A stretch of 64,000 nucleotides of DNA, taken from positions 248,001-312,000 of the forward strand of contig JADDTR010000019.1 in NCBI GenBank assembly GCA_015345905.1, read 5' to 3'. The stretch comes from Aotearoamyces nothofagi (Eukaryota > Ascomycota > Leotiomycetes > Leotiales > Tympanidaceae). Shown piece by piece: positions 1 through 11,326 of this stretch. A program made the translations under genes and the position numbers. How positions within the stretch are numbered: position 1 is the first letter of the stretch; each line of letters opens with the position of its first letter. Below the pieces are notes generated by a model. It was given only the letters and a program-made list of their open reading frames with translations, made no database searches and was not told where the DNA came from.

Positions 1-1708
1 TTTCGAGCCTGACCCCTCTTGGAGATTGTATCCGGGGCTGTTGATTATTAACAATAGCATCACCACTATTCATGATGCGAGAACGAACAGGAGGTTCGTG
101 CTTTCTAACAAAGATATCCCTACCATAGGTTATCTTAAGAGTTGTGCTAATAGGTGATGCATCGGCTGCTACATGCCATGTTTGATTGGCAGATGGCTTT
201 TTTGAAGGTTCTGAGCCGGGGCCTTCATTACTTGAATCTAGGTTGATATCATCGTCACCGTCTGTTGGAAGCATCCTAGCCCCAGGCTCAATCCACAGAT
301 AGCCAATTCTCATTGTTGGGAATAGCATACCCTGCGGAAGCCAAAGCGGAAGATCTGAAAGGCCAAAGACTTGCTTTATAAAAGAAGGCCAAGCAAAGTC
401 TCCTGTGCCAGTGTGGAGGTAACCGGTTTGATTCTGTCCCAGTGCACGGGTAATTTTCAGCTCAACCGCTGGTGGCTTTGTCTTCAAGGAGTGGTTGAAA
501 AAGGTTCGCAAGTAGCAGTAGAATGGTCTAGTATCCTTGACAAAATATATGGTGCGTCCAAGACCAACTGTTGTTGCTCGACTAGGAAACAGTTTGGTTG
601 ATATATCGATATCTACCCCCTGAAGAGCTGATGCTATTGAATTCTTGCGAGCGTCATTCGAAACTTCTGGGAAAGTGTGCTCTACACCTGTAGATATTTG
701 CATGTTTTCCGAATGCAAGCTTAGCCAACTATAAGTAGGCGGTGGTTCCTTTAACGGATGATCAGGATTCTCTCTGCCTACAGCGATAGTCCTTTCCAGG
801 CTTCCAGAAATGGCACCAGTAAAAGTCAATTTCGGAACACCGTCCAGGGCATCCGTCCAACTTGATTTGCTCTCTTCCTCTTCCTCTTCATGCTTTCTTA
901 AATCCTCCAACAAGCCTTTAAGAGGAAATATTCTAACTTGAAACATCCGTCCGAGTCCAGCAAGGGGAACACTAAAACTCTGTTGTAAATCCATTGATTG
1001 AGACGTGACCAGCGGCACAGGTATCTCAACAGCAGGATCGTCACTATTTTGGGGTTCAAACCTCATGACTTTCTTAGACTGGTCGAAAAGGCCGATTGCA
1101 CTGATACCGACTTTGCAAGTTCCAGTACTTCCAACAAGTTCACTAATAGCCCGACGCTCTCGTGCCCGGAGCATACCCATAAACCACTTCTTGAATTCTT
1201 CGGAACTCATGGTTTTGACACCAATCTGTCTCTCTGCTTCCCCGCCTTGTCCCATCGCCCCGCCCGGCCTAAACTCATTTTGTACACCTTCCTCTCCTTC
1301 AAGATCGTAGATAACTCTCTTTCGTGGCTCAACAAGTGTCTCGTAGGCTTTTTGAAGTCTCGTAAAGTACCTCTCAGCAGCAGCTTTAAGATATTGAGGA
1401 TGCTTGTCGGGATGGAAAGCTAGGGAAAGTCGGTGGTACGCAGCTCGGATTTGTGCCGTGGAGGGGTTTTGATCCTTTGAAAGACCGAGAAGTGTATAAT
1501 AGTCGAAGGAGTTCTCATTGGCATGTAAAAGTCTTCGGATTTCGCTGTCACTCAAGTCTGGTAAGACATCTTCCTCTGTGTCTTCGCCATCTTGAACTGG
1601 TGGTATGACAGGGGCCGGCTCTAGTATGGAGTCTTCGTCATCGAATTCAAACTCTCTTCTTGAAACAGCAAATTGTTCCAAGTTGCTATTGTCTGGACTG
1701 TCTGCCAT
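1..1708 (-). CDS. DnaJ (J-domain) protein, DNAJC11-like, 3' end outside window
   Basis: This is one open frame of 569 codons that starts at the ATG whose first base is 1708 and runs off the left edge with no stop. The acidic N terminus (about residues 20-55) is followed by a J domain at about residues 68-140, with the J-protein signature HPD at residues 99-101 (AFHPDKHP). The rest is a long region rich in beta-type sequence, with an acidic EEEEEE stretch near residue 275. A J domain at the N terminus followed by a long non-zinc-finger region fits the DNAJC11 family, whose members act at the mitochondrial outer membrane with the MICOS/SAM complexes; that role is taken from the family, not seen here. 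The J domain should stimulate Hsp70 ATPase. It shares a 369-bp divergent promoter with the Zn2Cys6 regulator. A different J-protein subfamily is possible because the C terminus is missing. Confidence 0.85.
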   Translation of the reverse strand, partial: MADSPDNSNLEQFAVSRREFEFDDEDSILEPAPVIPPVQDGEDTEEDVLPDLSDSEIRRLLHANENSFDYYTLLGLSKDQNPSTAQIRAAYHRLSLAFHPDKHPQYLKAAAERYFTRLQKAYETLVEPRKRVIYDLEGEEGVQNEFRPGGAMGQGGEAERQIGVKTMSSEEFKKWFMGMLRARERRAISELVGSTGTCKVGISAIGLFDQSKKVMRFEPQNSDDPAVEIPVPLVTSQSMDLQQSFSVPLAGLGRMFQVRIFPLKGLLEDLRKHEEEEEESKSSWTDALDGVPKLTFTGAISGSLERTIAVGRENPDHPLKEPPPTYSWLSLHSENMQISTGVEHTFPEVSNDARKNSIASALQGVDIDISTKLFPSRATTVGLGRTIYFVKDTRPFYCYLRTFFNHSLKTKPPAVELKITRALGQNQTGYLHTGTGDFAWPSFIKQVFGLSDLPLWLPQGMLFPTMRIGYLWIEPGARMLPTDGDDDINLDSSNEGPGSEPSKKPSANQTWHVAADASPISTTLKITYGRDIFVRKHEPPVRSRIMNSGDAIVNNQQPRIQSPRGVRLE

Positions 1709-2077
1709 AATACCCCTTCACTTCTCTCTGGCCATTGGATATGGAGGAAGGTTGAATCTGAAAGAAACTCGGAGTTTACGGAGTTGGTGTTCTTCCAGCA
1801 ATTCCTTGAGACGACGCGCCTGGCTGGACAAGGCTCCGACATTTGGTGGCCTCGCGTGAACGAAATGCGCTAGCGGCCGAAATTCCGCGCAGTCCTCGAC
1901 GTCGAGCATGCCTCCCTATCTATGTTTCCAGGACAAGTCAGCCCAAACAATCACGTGTATCAATATACTCTATCAAATCTATCTTCTACCCTGGCAGATA
2001 CGGTTTCACCGCCCTGGTCTTGCACCCACGCTGTATCTTGCCGTCCGGACGGACTGTGCGGCCGCTCACCTGACGAG
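1709..2077. other. Divergent intergenic region between J protein and Zn2Cys6 regulator
   Basis: This 369-bp stretch holds both 5' regions. An ATG at 1922 is in frame with the regulator and would add 52 residues, but those have no recognisable character. I therefore treat the stretch as promoter and leader sequence. I found no convincing operator. Confidence 0.5.
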
Positions 2078-4031
2078 ATGTCTCTATCATATGGCAGCCC
2101 AGAAAGCAACTTGGATCTTAACATACAGAAAGCACCACAAGCATGTCTATCATGTCGAAAACAGAAGAGGAAGTGTTCGAAAACTCTCCCGGCGTGTGCA
2201 CTCTGTGAGCGCATGTCAAGACCTTGTGATTATTCAGATGCCTCTCCAGCTCCGACTTCTGATGACTTCAACGCTTTAAGGCAGAAGTTATTTGAGTTGG
2301 AAAGCCGCCTTAATGGCAACAATGGTTCAAGCATTCTTGATGGGTCGTCTTATATGCCTACGCCGTCAAGCACGTTATCAGGAACTGGCGAGAATACAGG
2401 TCCTCCAACTACCTTATATATTCAGCAAGATCCCGCCTACCAGAATGTACAGAACAGATTTCCAGCAATTGCATTCTTAGATGGAGGAGCATTTAAATAT
2501 GGAAGAATAACCATACCAAAACCGTCTATTGATATACCTATGGTCAGTTTTATCTCATTGACACTGTCTCGTGAGGGGGGAAGCGCACATTAATAATACA
2601 CGTGATTACACCGCTTAACATTGGAAATTACTAAAAGTGTCTACAGGAAGTATTAGAGATCTTAGGAGATGGCACAGCCGTTCAAGTCGTAATCAGCGAC
2701 TATTTCGATACAGTTCATACCTGGATGCCTATCATCTCCAAGAAGAGACTGACACGCAACATGCTCAATCCCATGTGGGAAGCTGGACCAGATCTAGCTC
2801 TTCTATTTCTATGTATGAAGTTAATGATTACAAGACCTCAAGAAGGGCTGGAATGTGCACAGAATCCAATATATATAGCTGCCAAACGATTTCTTGCCCT
2901 CTCGGAAGCAAGCGGTACAGTAAGCCTCATGGTAGCTCAAGCATATATCCTTGTTGCGCTCTATGAAATTGGACAAGCCATCTATCCCGCAGCTTGGATG
3001 ACAGTAGGTACTTGTTCTAGATATGGATCTTTACTGGGCATCAACGAGCACGAATCATCAGCAAACCTTTTAGGTCATGTTGTAAGTTCAGTTGCCATTA
3101 TTAAAGTCCACCCCCTAACGGTCCACAGAGCACATGGACCGAACAAGAAGAACGCAAACGCGTTTGGTGGGGCGTGATAATCCTCGATAGGGTTGTCACA
3201 ACCGGTAGTGAAGGCCGCTCTCTTGCCAATTCCGACCCCTCTCTCACTTTTCCCCTTCCCATCGACACCGGAGCCTGGGACCTCGGCGAAATGACATCCA
3301 GCCCCGCCCTCTCCATCTCCGCAAATACCACTGACCACGTCTGTCCCTTTGCTCGTCTCTGCCAGGCCAGCATACTCCTCGGTCGCGTATTGCAACACCA
3401 TCTCAACCGCTCCTTGCCAGATACCGAACTCTTCCGCCTAGCGTCTGATCTCTATCTAGAAATATCAGCCCTCGCTCGCCAACTTACTCAAGAAGCTTCC
3501 ACGGCACCAGATTATCTCGTCTTGACCGCCCCAATGGCAGTATGTTTCACGGCTCTCTGCGTCCTCTGCGATCCTTATGCTTGCTTATCTTCCCATTCTT
3601 TGGCCGGCAATGCTAGTTCTCTTACCGACGAAGCCACGGTGATGCAGAATCAGGCCATTGAAGGACTCAAGACTGTTTCAAGTAGTATTAGAGATTTTTG
3701 TGACCAGATCATCGCTCGGACACCACATAGTATGACTCTTTGCTATTCTTCTATCCCTTCCCTTTCCCCATCCCACCTCCACTACTAACTAAATCCCCTA
3801 GGCCTCGATATCGACCGCACTACCCCATTCATCATGGATGCTATGTACGCCGCCGCATCCAACTACGCCTGGCTTGTCCGCGAAAGCGGCGACGAGAGCT
3901 CCCAAGTCGCTCTCGAGAATATCCGGCACTGCCTGCGCAGGCTCGGTGGGCGTTGGAGGAGCGCTAGTGAGTTTCTAAGGATTCTCGAGGCCCAGGAGTT
4001 TACGTATGCGGTTGGTGGCACAAGTGGCTAG
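2078..4031 (+). CDS. Zn(II)2Cys6 fungal transcription factor
   Basis: This is a nuclear DNA-binding regulator of unknown target. Exons are 2078..2542, 2647..3081, 3129..3729 and 3802..4031 (576 aa); all joins keep frame. The binuclear cluster lies at residues 23-50: C23-x2-C26-x6-C33-x6-C40-x2-C43-x6-C50, with the basic stretch RKQKRK between the second and third cysteines. A short linker and a weak leucine-containing dimer segment follow (about residues 60-75). Residues 160-560 form the helical middle-homology region usual in these proteins, including a WWG motif (RKRVWWGVIILDR), a hallmark of the Fungal_trans domain. The start at 2078 was chosen because the cluster then sits near the N terminus; an in-frame ATG at 1922 is the alternative. 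No metabolic gene cluster surrounds it, so no target can be inferred. The next gene is tail-to-tail with it. Confidence 0.9.
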
Positions 4032-5235
4032 GTGGTAGATACGACATCTCTGGATAATCTCCAGGAGACGGCCGATGTTCTGGACCTTGGAATAAAACTG
4101 GAAACCAGATTGCAAAGACGACGGTCGACAGTATAAAGAATATCGATTGACAGCAAGATGGGCTATCCATGAACGACGAGATGAACTGTCGATGAACGGC
4201 AAGATGGTAGTATATGAAATTATTACCAAGCGTACGAAAGGAACATAGATCAAGATGTCCTTTTTCATGTTGTATACATGGCTTAATAGCTATTTTAATA
4301 CATTCTTAGCACTTGTGATGATATGGCAAGCTAGAGATATCGAACAGTAGTTGAAGTTAGGGGTAGGGACTTTCTTCATGCTGCCATCCCTTTCGGTCTC
4401 GCTCATTACAGCGATAAATCCTACATGGCTTGGTTTGGATACATAGGTAGCTAGGTTAGTGTATAGTGATACATGAAAGATGGAAGCATACGAAATTAAC
4501 CTGCATGTATGTGTGTGTGTGTGTGCCAGTGGATTTTCTAAAAATGTTGAATGATACTTCTCTCTTTGACCTCTATTCTTTAATTCTCTCTTTTATGTGT
4601 AAGTTATAACAAATATATATTGGCCTATATATCTATTCTACCGCACGGACAGCCAGGATAGGTGTAAAATATAGTCAAGATAAGTTCGAGTCGTTCTTTT
4701 CAATAGTCGTTATATTACCAACTGTTTTCTTTCAGCAACTATTCTTCTTTACCATTACCTCATCATTCTTATTCTAATTCATTATCCCAGAAATCAATAT
4801 CCCGCCAGCTAACATTCTAAAATGTCCTCGTAACATACATAGTCGTGACGAGCAGTACGAGTACACAAGAATATAACGCTAAGAATCGGGCTAAAATATA
4901 TCATGATATATTGTTCATGGGACGCAAAAAGTAATTTCTTATAGAGTAAATTCATCGCTAGTTCTCCAGTAGTAAAACGCCTTATGCATCTTTTAAAAAG
5001 CCAGGTTGCGCCCAGAAAAGCTATCCATGTCATGCCATGCATCCATTCCGAAGCAAGAGATGCACTGCAAGAAATGCAATATGGAGCGGCTCTGAGCCTG
5101 CCATTGCCGGATACCATGTTCATGCCTAGTGAAAATATCCGCGGGATGCCATAACTCCATGCTATTAAAACGCCAGTGAAAATGAAGACAAACTGAGCAT
5201 GTCCGTGTCGGAAGTTACTCCATTAAAAGACATCA
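4032..5235. other. Tail-to-tail intergenic region, AT-rich
   Basis: This region separates the 3' ends of the Zn2Cys6 regulator and the unknown minus-strand gene. It is AT-rich, with a (TG)n tract near 4508-4525. A short open frame on the minus strand at 4809-5123 has no coding character that I recognise. I see no RNA gene. Confidence 0.5.
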
Positions 5236-6517
5236 TTACCTGGGCGGTTGTGTAGATTGTGCTTGCTGTTGGCCAACTAATAATGCATTCGCTGCTGTAG
5301 AAGAATGAACTGGCTGAGCCAAACTAATTCTTCGAGGGACAAGTCTCGGGGTTGTGGGTTGACGATGGTGAAGAAGTTGAGATGCAGTATTTGTGCTCCT
5401 CGTGCCGTTGCGAGTGGGAATAGGAATTGGAGCTCCTTGAGGTGCCGTTATGGGCAGGTTTTCGATTTGCTGATTGTTAGCCTCGATGTTTTGTCGAACC
5501 ATGTTGTGTAGGAACTCGGGAATCTGTTGCCATTGACCCAAGCGTGCAGCATTCAGAAGCCTCGGTGGTAGAGCTGTGGATGTCGAAGATTGTCCAGTAG
5601 TAGCGTTGCTTGAAGGTGGAAAGACCTGCTCGGCCAGGAAAGGTACACCACCAGCTTCAACGGCTTCTTTCAACCATTGTTCCCATTCCTCATCCATAAC
5701 GGTAGTCGCATTACCTGCGTCTCGAAGTGCTGCCGCGGCTATTAGGCGCTCGTTCAGCGACACGCCCACACTCTCAATCTCCATATCGCTATCTTCACCA
5801 TCTTCGTCCATATCTTCAGTGTCTTCCTCCAAGACATCTTCCATCTCCTCTATCTCTGCTTCTTGGGCCTGCTGAAAAGCTGGAGCCGGCTGACGCAGCT
5901 TTGGGTCTACCCAATCGAAGATACAGTCTCCCGTTGTGTCTCTGATCTTTATGTTCTGCTCCTTCTCGAATCTTTCCTTGGCCCACCTCGTTCCCTCCCA
6001 TTTTGTCAGGCCAGCTATCTCCGATCTCGTAAGTTTGAGCGAGTCGAATGCTCGGAAAAGCCGTCGATGCCATGTGAACCGGCTGAGACGCATACGATGA
6101 GGTGGATACGAGTAATCGAGACCCGGGTACTGGGCCTCGCGGCTGTCGAGCGATCCATAGAACGCAGCGGTTTCTTGTCGAACCTCGGTTACAAGGTTAC
6201 GTTGAAGCAGACTATGGAAATTCTGAGGATCGGTCGACTTGGGTTTAGGAAACATGCACTCGTAGACGAGCTGATCGACTGGCCTGCCCTTCATCTTGAT
6301 GCCGAGTCCGGTGATGCAGGCCAAGCAGGTTCTTTTTTGGCTGAAAGTGCCCTTCACCAAATATCTTCTCGTATCGCGGGTGTATGACGAGTCTCGTAGC
6401 CGTAGGGGTCCCCCTTCCGTCGTTATGTGCTCGTAGGAACCCTCAAACACGTTGGGAGATATTCGGTTCAGAATAATTTGGGTGGACAGGTGGCAGTTAT
6501 AGGGCGGCCTTTCGCGG
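5236..6517 (-). CDS. Conserved-looking fungal protein of unknown function, N terminus unresolved
   Basis: The visible exon encodes about 427 residues and ends at the stop at 5236. I do not recognise the family. The N-terminal half is compositionally balanced and contains a CxxC (residues RTCLACITG) and an aromatic-rich region (YPPHRMRLSRFTWHRRLF). The middle has a strongly acidic run of about 30 residues (EEMEDVLEEDTEDMDED). The C-terminal third is low-complexity (Gln, Pro, Ser, Thr). No ATG opens the frame: it stays open upstream of residue VFEGSYEH through a stretch that still reads like protein (RPPYNCHLSTQIILNRISP). An acceptor-like TGTGTCAG ends at 6518, so a first exon must lie upstream, but I could not place it. 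This suggests a nuclear or regulatory protein only in the loosest sense. Confidence 0.6.
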
Positions 6518-7623
6518 CTGACACAACGCTTGAGTCACGGTATTGAAGGCTCTACGGGTGAATGAGTGAGCGTGCAGTCTTGAGACCTGGGGTTGGTAGT
6601 CGTAATCCCAAGTGGATCCCGGGATTTCAAGGGTGGATCAGGAAACGTCTTGGGACCATCAGACCTAGGAAGTCCGGGTGAACCTTGGCCTTTTCACGGT
6701 CAAGCCGAGTTCAAGAGCTGAGAAGGAGAGGAAGAGACTGGATGAGCTAGGGAGTTCTCATGGTCAACCAGCGTGGAGAGAATGTTCCAGCACAGAATAT
6801 GGGTACAGAGTAGACGGGCACCTGGCTGAGCCAGGCTGGCTGGGGCTGAGCGTTTTGTGTTGGTGGACTCCGGCAGGCGTAAGGCGGCGTTAGGTTAAGG
6901 GACGAGAGGACCTTTCTTTGGTTGCAAATCCAAGCAACCTGAAAAGCCTAAGGCGGAATGTTTTACTTTCATAAACAACGGATGCAATGTAATAATAGCA
7001 GTGGGCGAATTAAGAAGGCGCACCTCTATCATCCGCCTCACAGGCGTGCAGGCCTGCAGAGACGACGAAAGCTCGTCCGCCGGGCCCTTTGTGTACTCTG
7101 TACCGTCCTGTCAGTACATCCGGCTCGCATGTACTGCGAGTACATACTCCCATCCTGTGAAACGACGTCGATAGTGAGCTTCTTTGTGCGCCGTCGCTCC
7201 CTAGCGGACCGGCCGCCCACTAATTGTCAGAATTGGCCACCTACCGGTGAACTAAGGAGATAGGCACATATGCGGAAGGGAGTTCTGGATGCTCTACAAA
7301 GTAAACAAGCACCACTGACCTACTACTCTCTACACCACCTCTGTATCCGCACTCTACCTATTACTTACAGTACCGGCTGTATAGCAAGTGCAGTACTCAT
7401 ACAGTACTCCAGTCCAGTAATGGGATCTGTCTCTACAAGCCGGGGTGGCGTGCATGCTGCGTGCTGCATGTTGTGTGTTGCATGTTGTTGCATGACTTCT
7501 GTGCACGGGACAAGTAGCAAGGTCGGGTTTTGATTACAGAAAGAAAGAAATGGAGATCCAAGAACACGAGGAAGGGCTGCATGGCAAGGATGCTAATGTG
7601 CTCCCTATCCGCGCCTAGTTAAG

Positions 7624-7742
7624 ACTCAATACTTCACAATACTTCATACTTCATACTCCAAACTCCAAACTCCAAACTCAATGCTCGATGCTCGATGCTC
7701 GATACTCGACACTCGATACTTCATACTCAATGCCCAGTACTC
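7624..7742. repeat. Degenerate heptamer tandem repeat (ATACTTC / AAACTCC / ATGCTCG family)
   Basis: About 17 consecutive 7-bp units share the pattern A-x-x-C-T-C/T-x. They drift in blocks from ATACTTC through AAACTCC to ATGCTCG and ATACTCG. The phase is kept across most of the tract, which is what replication slippage plus point change produces. Confidence 0.8.
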
Positions 7743-8351
7743 GGTGCTTACTGCTCACTGCGCACTCTCACTGCTCAGCGGCCTTTGCTTGGCATAGACT
7801 GTATACATACCGTATGCATCGTGTAGAATAGCTGGCTATGGTCTGTAGGGCCGCCAACACGCTGTGCAGGAACAGGGGATGGGATGATGCTATATCGACC
7901 TTGCCCAACCTTGCTGTCGGGGTCCTGTTCTAGAGGTCCTTTCTGTGTTGATCGCTAGCGTGGCGACCACTGAGTACCAGCAAGCAGGCTGGCTTGCAGC
8001 TTGCATTCTGCGGCCTCTTCCACATCCAGCCAGCAGCCACTGCATTACTGCTTCCCTGGCAGGTCAGCTGGGGGCACTGGCTAATGTGTAGTGCAGCCGG
8101 CCTGTTGCACGGCGGTGCCTGTGCCGGCCCTGCCTCGCTGTAGATGTGTGCTCTCTCACTCCCCGGGAGCAGCTCGGACGGTAGTTGGCTGGCTGGGAAG
8201 TAGTGCTGTACAGTACTGCACCCTGCCCAGGAACCTAAAAACTGGTTAATCGGGACACTGGGGCCAATTGCTGCAGCCCCGATACATCCACCCATCCCTC
8301 CGTCCGTCTATCCCGTACGGAGCAATAACGCTGAGACCGACCGCGCTGCAC

Positions 8352-8442
8352 CACGGCTACGGCCACGGCCACGGCTACGGCTATGGCTAAGGCTACGGCC
8401 ACGGTCACGGTCACGGCCACGGCCACGGCCACGGCCACGGCG
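8352..8442. repeat. GGCYAC hexamer minisatellite
   Basis: About 15 units of a 6-bp motif, mainly GGCCAC with GGCTAC, GGTCAC and GGCTAT variants, run without phase break. On the minus strand it would read as (Val-Ala)n, a by-product of the period and not a protein. Confidence 0.9.
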
Positions 8443-8483
8443 ACTGCGGCTACTACTGTACTGTAGGCTGGCGGGTTGGTGTT

Positions 8484-8515
8484 GGCACTGGCACTGGCAC
8501 TGGCACTGGCACTGG
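8484..8515. repeat. GGCACT hexamer tract
   Basis: Five perfect GGCACT units lie 40 bp downstream of the GGCYAC tract. It has the same period and a related motif, so it probably has a common origin by slippage or dispersal. Confidence 0.9.
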
Positions 8516-8909
8516 AATTGACATCACAGGCTGACAGCTGGCTGCTCAGCCCTGCTCACTTCTCACTTCTCGCGTCTCGCTCCCTTCCTTCCTTCCTCGC
8601 CGCTGTTCTCATGACCCGATTTGCAATGCTTGGTTCAATAACGCCTGCTTCTGATATGTGCATACTTTAGTTGTCGCATTTCGGATGCGTCTTTGCGTGG
8701 AACCTTGGAAGAGGCACGCTAAAGCGCCTCACCTGCCATCGGAGCCGCGTTTGTTGCTTATGCTACATGCCAATCATCTCCAGCTGCTTCGTGATATTCC
8801 GACAGAACTCGGAATGCGCCCGTCTTTCCATATCTGACCCTGGGCTTTCTGGGCGGTCACTGAGCAAGGCAATAGGACAAAATAATTAGGTAAAGATCCA
8901 ACAAGCATA

Positions 8910-10127
8910 TCATTCTTTTGTAGTGTTCTTCGCTACCACGCCTCTTGCAAACTCTCCAAATGTGATTCCCTGCTCGTCATCCACAAGTTCTCCCAGATTA
9001 GGCTGTGTGAACACCGCCAGCGTGTTCCTGGCGATTCTTCCCTCGCCCACTCCTGGCCGGACCCCTTTTACATAATGTGGTACGGCTTTGAATCGTCCTT
9101 TCGTGATTCTCTCTAAAGCCTCGCCTGTCTGAAAGGCAATGCAATCCCTCGGGATCTTGACTTGTACTGTCTTGCCGGTTCGCGACTGGATATACAGGCC
9201 TGCCTCTGGGTCCGGCGAAGACGGGAGTTCTGGCAATGTGGAAAGAAACTGTGGCCTATATGCGTAGCTTACGGGAACCACTGGTGGAGAGCGGGTCTCA
9301 TCGATGAACATCGCGCTGGTGAGACCTGTTAGGCAACCATGGTCGAGATGTGTGGCACACCAATCGTCTTCGGAGCCTTTTTGGTCTATGGGAGTGGAAT
9401 CTGTTGGAGCAGGAGGCGACGGAAAGTAATGTAAGAGACGGGCTTTCGTCGTAGTTGAGGTACGCACAACATGTTCAAGATAGCCAGGAGTATAGCCTTT
9501 TATCTCCTTCTCTGCGTAACGGTCACATGCTTTGGCAACCAAGACTCCAGTATCGATTATCAGCCGGCAGAGGTCTTCCAGCGTCTCTTGGAAGCCAGGA
9601 AGCACAGCATCGTCTGGCCAAATATTGGGACTGAGATATTCCGGAAAATTCTCAAGATTGAAATCCACAGTTGGCTCAGCACACGAGAGATCAGGGTTAA
9701 CATAAAAGGCACAGTTGGCGTAATATGAACCTTTCAGTGTGTCCACCTGGCCATTCTTAAGAGTCTCTTTACCTAAAGACCAGCCAGTTAAATACTTAGC
9801 TGCTGGGTTCTCCAGTTTGTCTAGGATTAAATTAGAATTTCACTCATAATACCAAAAGTTTGAAGCATTACCTAGTTTGAAGTCCGGGAGATTCCCTAGA
9901 TAAGAGGAGTAAGATAGTAGTCGATGTCTTAGTCCTATGAATTCTGGCTTCACATCTTTGACTAAGATTATCCCTAAGGAATTTGGGCCAAATGCTGCCT
10001 CTAGTGTCGAGAATGGCACGTCACCTAAGGATATTCATCAACTTGGTTGATAGCCTCAGTGGTGTCTGATCTGATACATACCGTTCTTGAGTTCCTGCAA
10101 ACTCACTGTGACAGCCGTTTCAGACAT
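8910..10127 (-). CDS. 2-oxoglutarate/Fe(II)-dependent oxygenase family protein
   Basis: A predicted soluble oxidase or hydroxylase that couples 2-oxoglutarate decarboxylation to oxidation of an unknown substrate. Exons in coding order are 10127..10082, 10024..9872 and 9820..8910 (369 aa), with introns of 57 and 51 nt. The iron-binding facial triad is visible in the C-terminal half as HLDHG (H-x-D) and the distal His in AVPHYV. The 2-oxoglutarate-binding Arg is probably the one in GRIARNTL just after it, as in isopenicillin N synthase-like enzymes. Length and order (N-terminal helical half, then a jelly-roll C terminus) match the non-plant members of this superfamily. The ATG at 10127 is the first in frame after the shared 318-bp promoter with FRG1. 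No biosynthetic partner lies nearby, so the substrate is unknown. Confidence 0.85.
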
Positions 10128-10445
10128 TTCATAACAAAAATTGGGCGAGATATTTTAAATCTCAAGAGCCACCAGACTGGTATAAATACAACAATTGAAT
10201 GGATTTAGTGGGATAATAGCACAAGCGGATACCTGTAGGTATATGTAGGTAGTTATCACCTGCTTATCGGCCTGGAACTAGCTATTTTAGTACGGATGGA
10301 GTGGCCAGCCCTTTCGATATTGCCGGGCTTGTCCGCCATGCCTGCTATCTTAGTACTAGCAAACCATTCATCGCGGCTCCAATCGTCGTCACAAGGCTGA
10401 AAGTTGACGAGAAAGGAATCCAATTCAACATCTAATGCTGCAATC
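10128..10445. other. Divergent promoter between oxygenase and FRG1 genes
   Basis: This 318-bp head-to-head spacer is AT-rich near the oxygenase side. I recognise no specific operator. Upstream in-frame codons of FRG1 begin at 10404 but use no ATG. Confidence 0.5.
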
Positions 10446-11326
10446 ATGGTAAAAGCACTCACTTTCAAAGGGGACAAGAAGACCAAGAAGCGGAAGCGCG
10501 TCGACACCACGGAGAAGTTTGGCGATCCTGACGCATCTGCAGGCAAAGAATTAGCAGTTGCTGCTCCAGAAGGAGATCCCACGGCCGAGGACGATGACAG
10601 CTGGGTGACTGCAGAGGGTGCAGGAGACCTTACAGGTCCAATAGTATTCGTACTGCCATCAGAACCTCCCACGTGCATAGCTTGCGATACGAATGGCAAA
10701 GTCTTCACGAGTCCGCTTGAGAATATCATCGATGGAGACCCATCGACCGCAGAGCCCCATGATGTTAGACAGGTTTGGGTTGCAAACCGTGTCGCTGGTA
10801 CAGAGAGCTTTAGCTTTAAGGGCCATCATGCAAAGTAGGCATCTTCTCTGTAAAAAGCCAGAAGCAGATGCTGACAATAAACCTTAGATATTTAAGTTGC
10901 GACAAGTATGGCATCCTTTCAGCACACAATGAAGCTGTCTCGCCGCTTGAGTCCTTCCTAGCCATTCCAACCGCAGACACACCTGGTACATTCCAGATTC
11001 AGACTCTTCGGGAGACGTTCTTAACGATCAAACCAACCACATCGTCAAAGGCAAATGCATTGCCAGAAATACGCGGAGACGCGACAGATATAAGCTTCAA
11101 CACCACCCTTCGAATAAGGATGCAAGCCCGATTCAAGCCTAAGTTAAAGGCTTCGAAAGAGGAAAAAGCTGGTCAGAAAATCAGTAGGAAAGAACTGGAG
11201 GACGCTGTAGGTAGGAGGTTAGAAGATGACGAGGTGAGGACGCTGAAGAAGGCACGGAGGGAAGGAGACTACCATGAAGCTCTCCTCCTTATCAAGGTTA
11301 AAAACAAGCATGATAAATATAGCTGA
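10446..11326 (+). CDS. frg1: FRG1-like protein
   Basis: Homolog of human FRG1, a nuclear/nucleolar actin-crosslinking-fold protein linked to RNA processing. Exons are 10446..10834 and 10888..11326 (275 aa) with a 53-nt intron; the join creates the family motif KYLSCDKYGILSA. The N terminus is a Lys/Arg-rich tail (KKTKKRKR at about residues 10-17), a likely nuclear signal. The beta-trefoil region covers about residues 50-200 (GKYLSC...AVSPLESF...FQIQT). The C terminus has the conserved ending seen in FRG1 (LKKARREGDYHEALL..). The C-terminal RLEDDEVRTLKKARREG stretch is the clearest match to the family. Its 3' end is tail-to-tail with the SRA-domain gene. Confidence in the family is high; the precise role in fungi is not established from sequence. 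Confidence 0.9.

Larger units (their letters stand above)
6518..8909. other. 2.4-kb gene-poor interval rich in short tandem repeats
   Basis: Apart from the unlocated first exon of the gene to the left, I can support no gene here. The stretch carries a degenerate heptamer tract (7624-7742), a GGCYAC-type hexamer tract (8352-8442), a GGCACT tract (8484-8515), and many TACTGTAC/GTACAGTAC-like palindromes. Open frames across the hexamers translate as Val-Ala or Leu-Ala repeats and are artefacts. Confidence 0.6.

Noticed and set aside
4809-5123. 104-codon minus-strand frame in a tail-to-tail gap
   Set aside because: Odd amino-acid composition, no family look, and it lies where 3' untranslated regions are expected.
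8235-8670. Open frames encoding Val-Ala and Leu-Ala repeats on both strands
   Set aside because: They are direct translations of hexamer microsatellites; a period of six bases gives dipeptide repeats in any frame.
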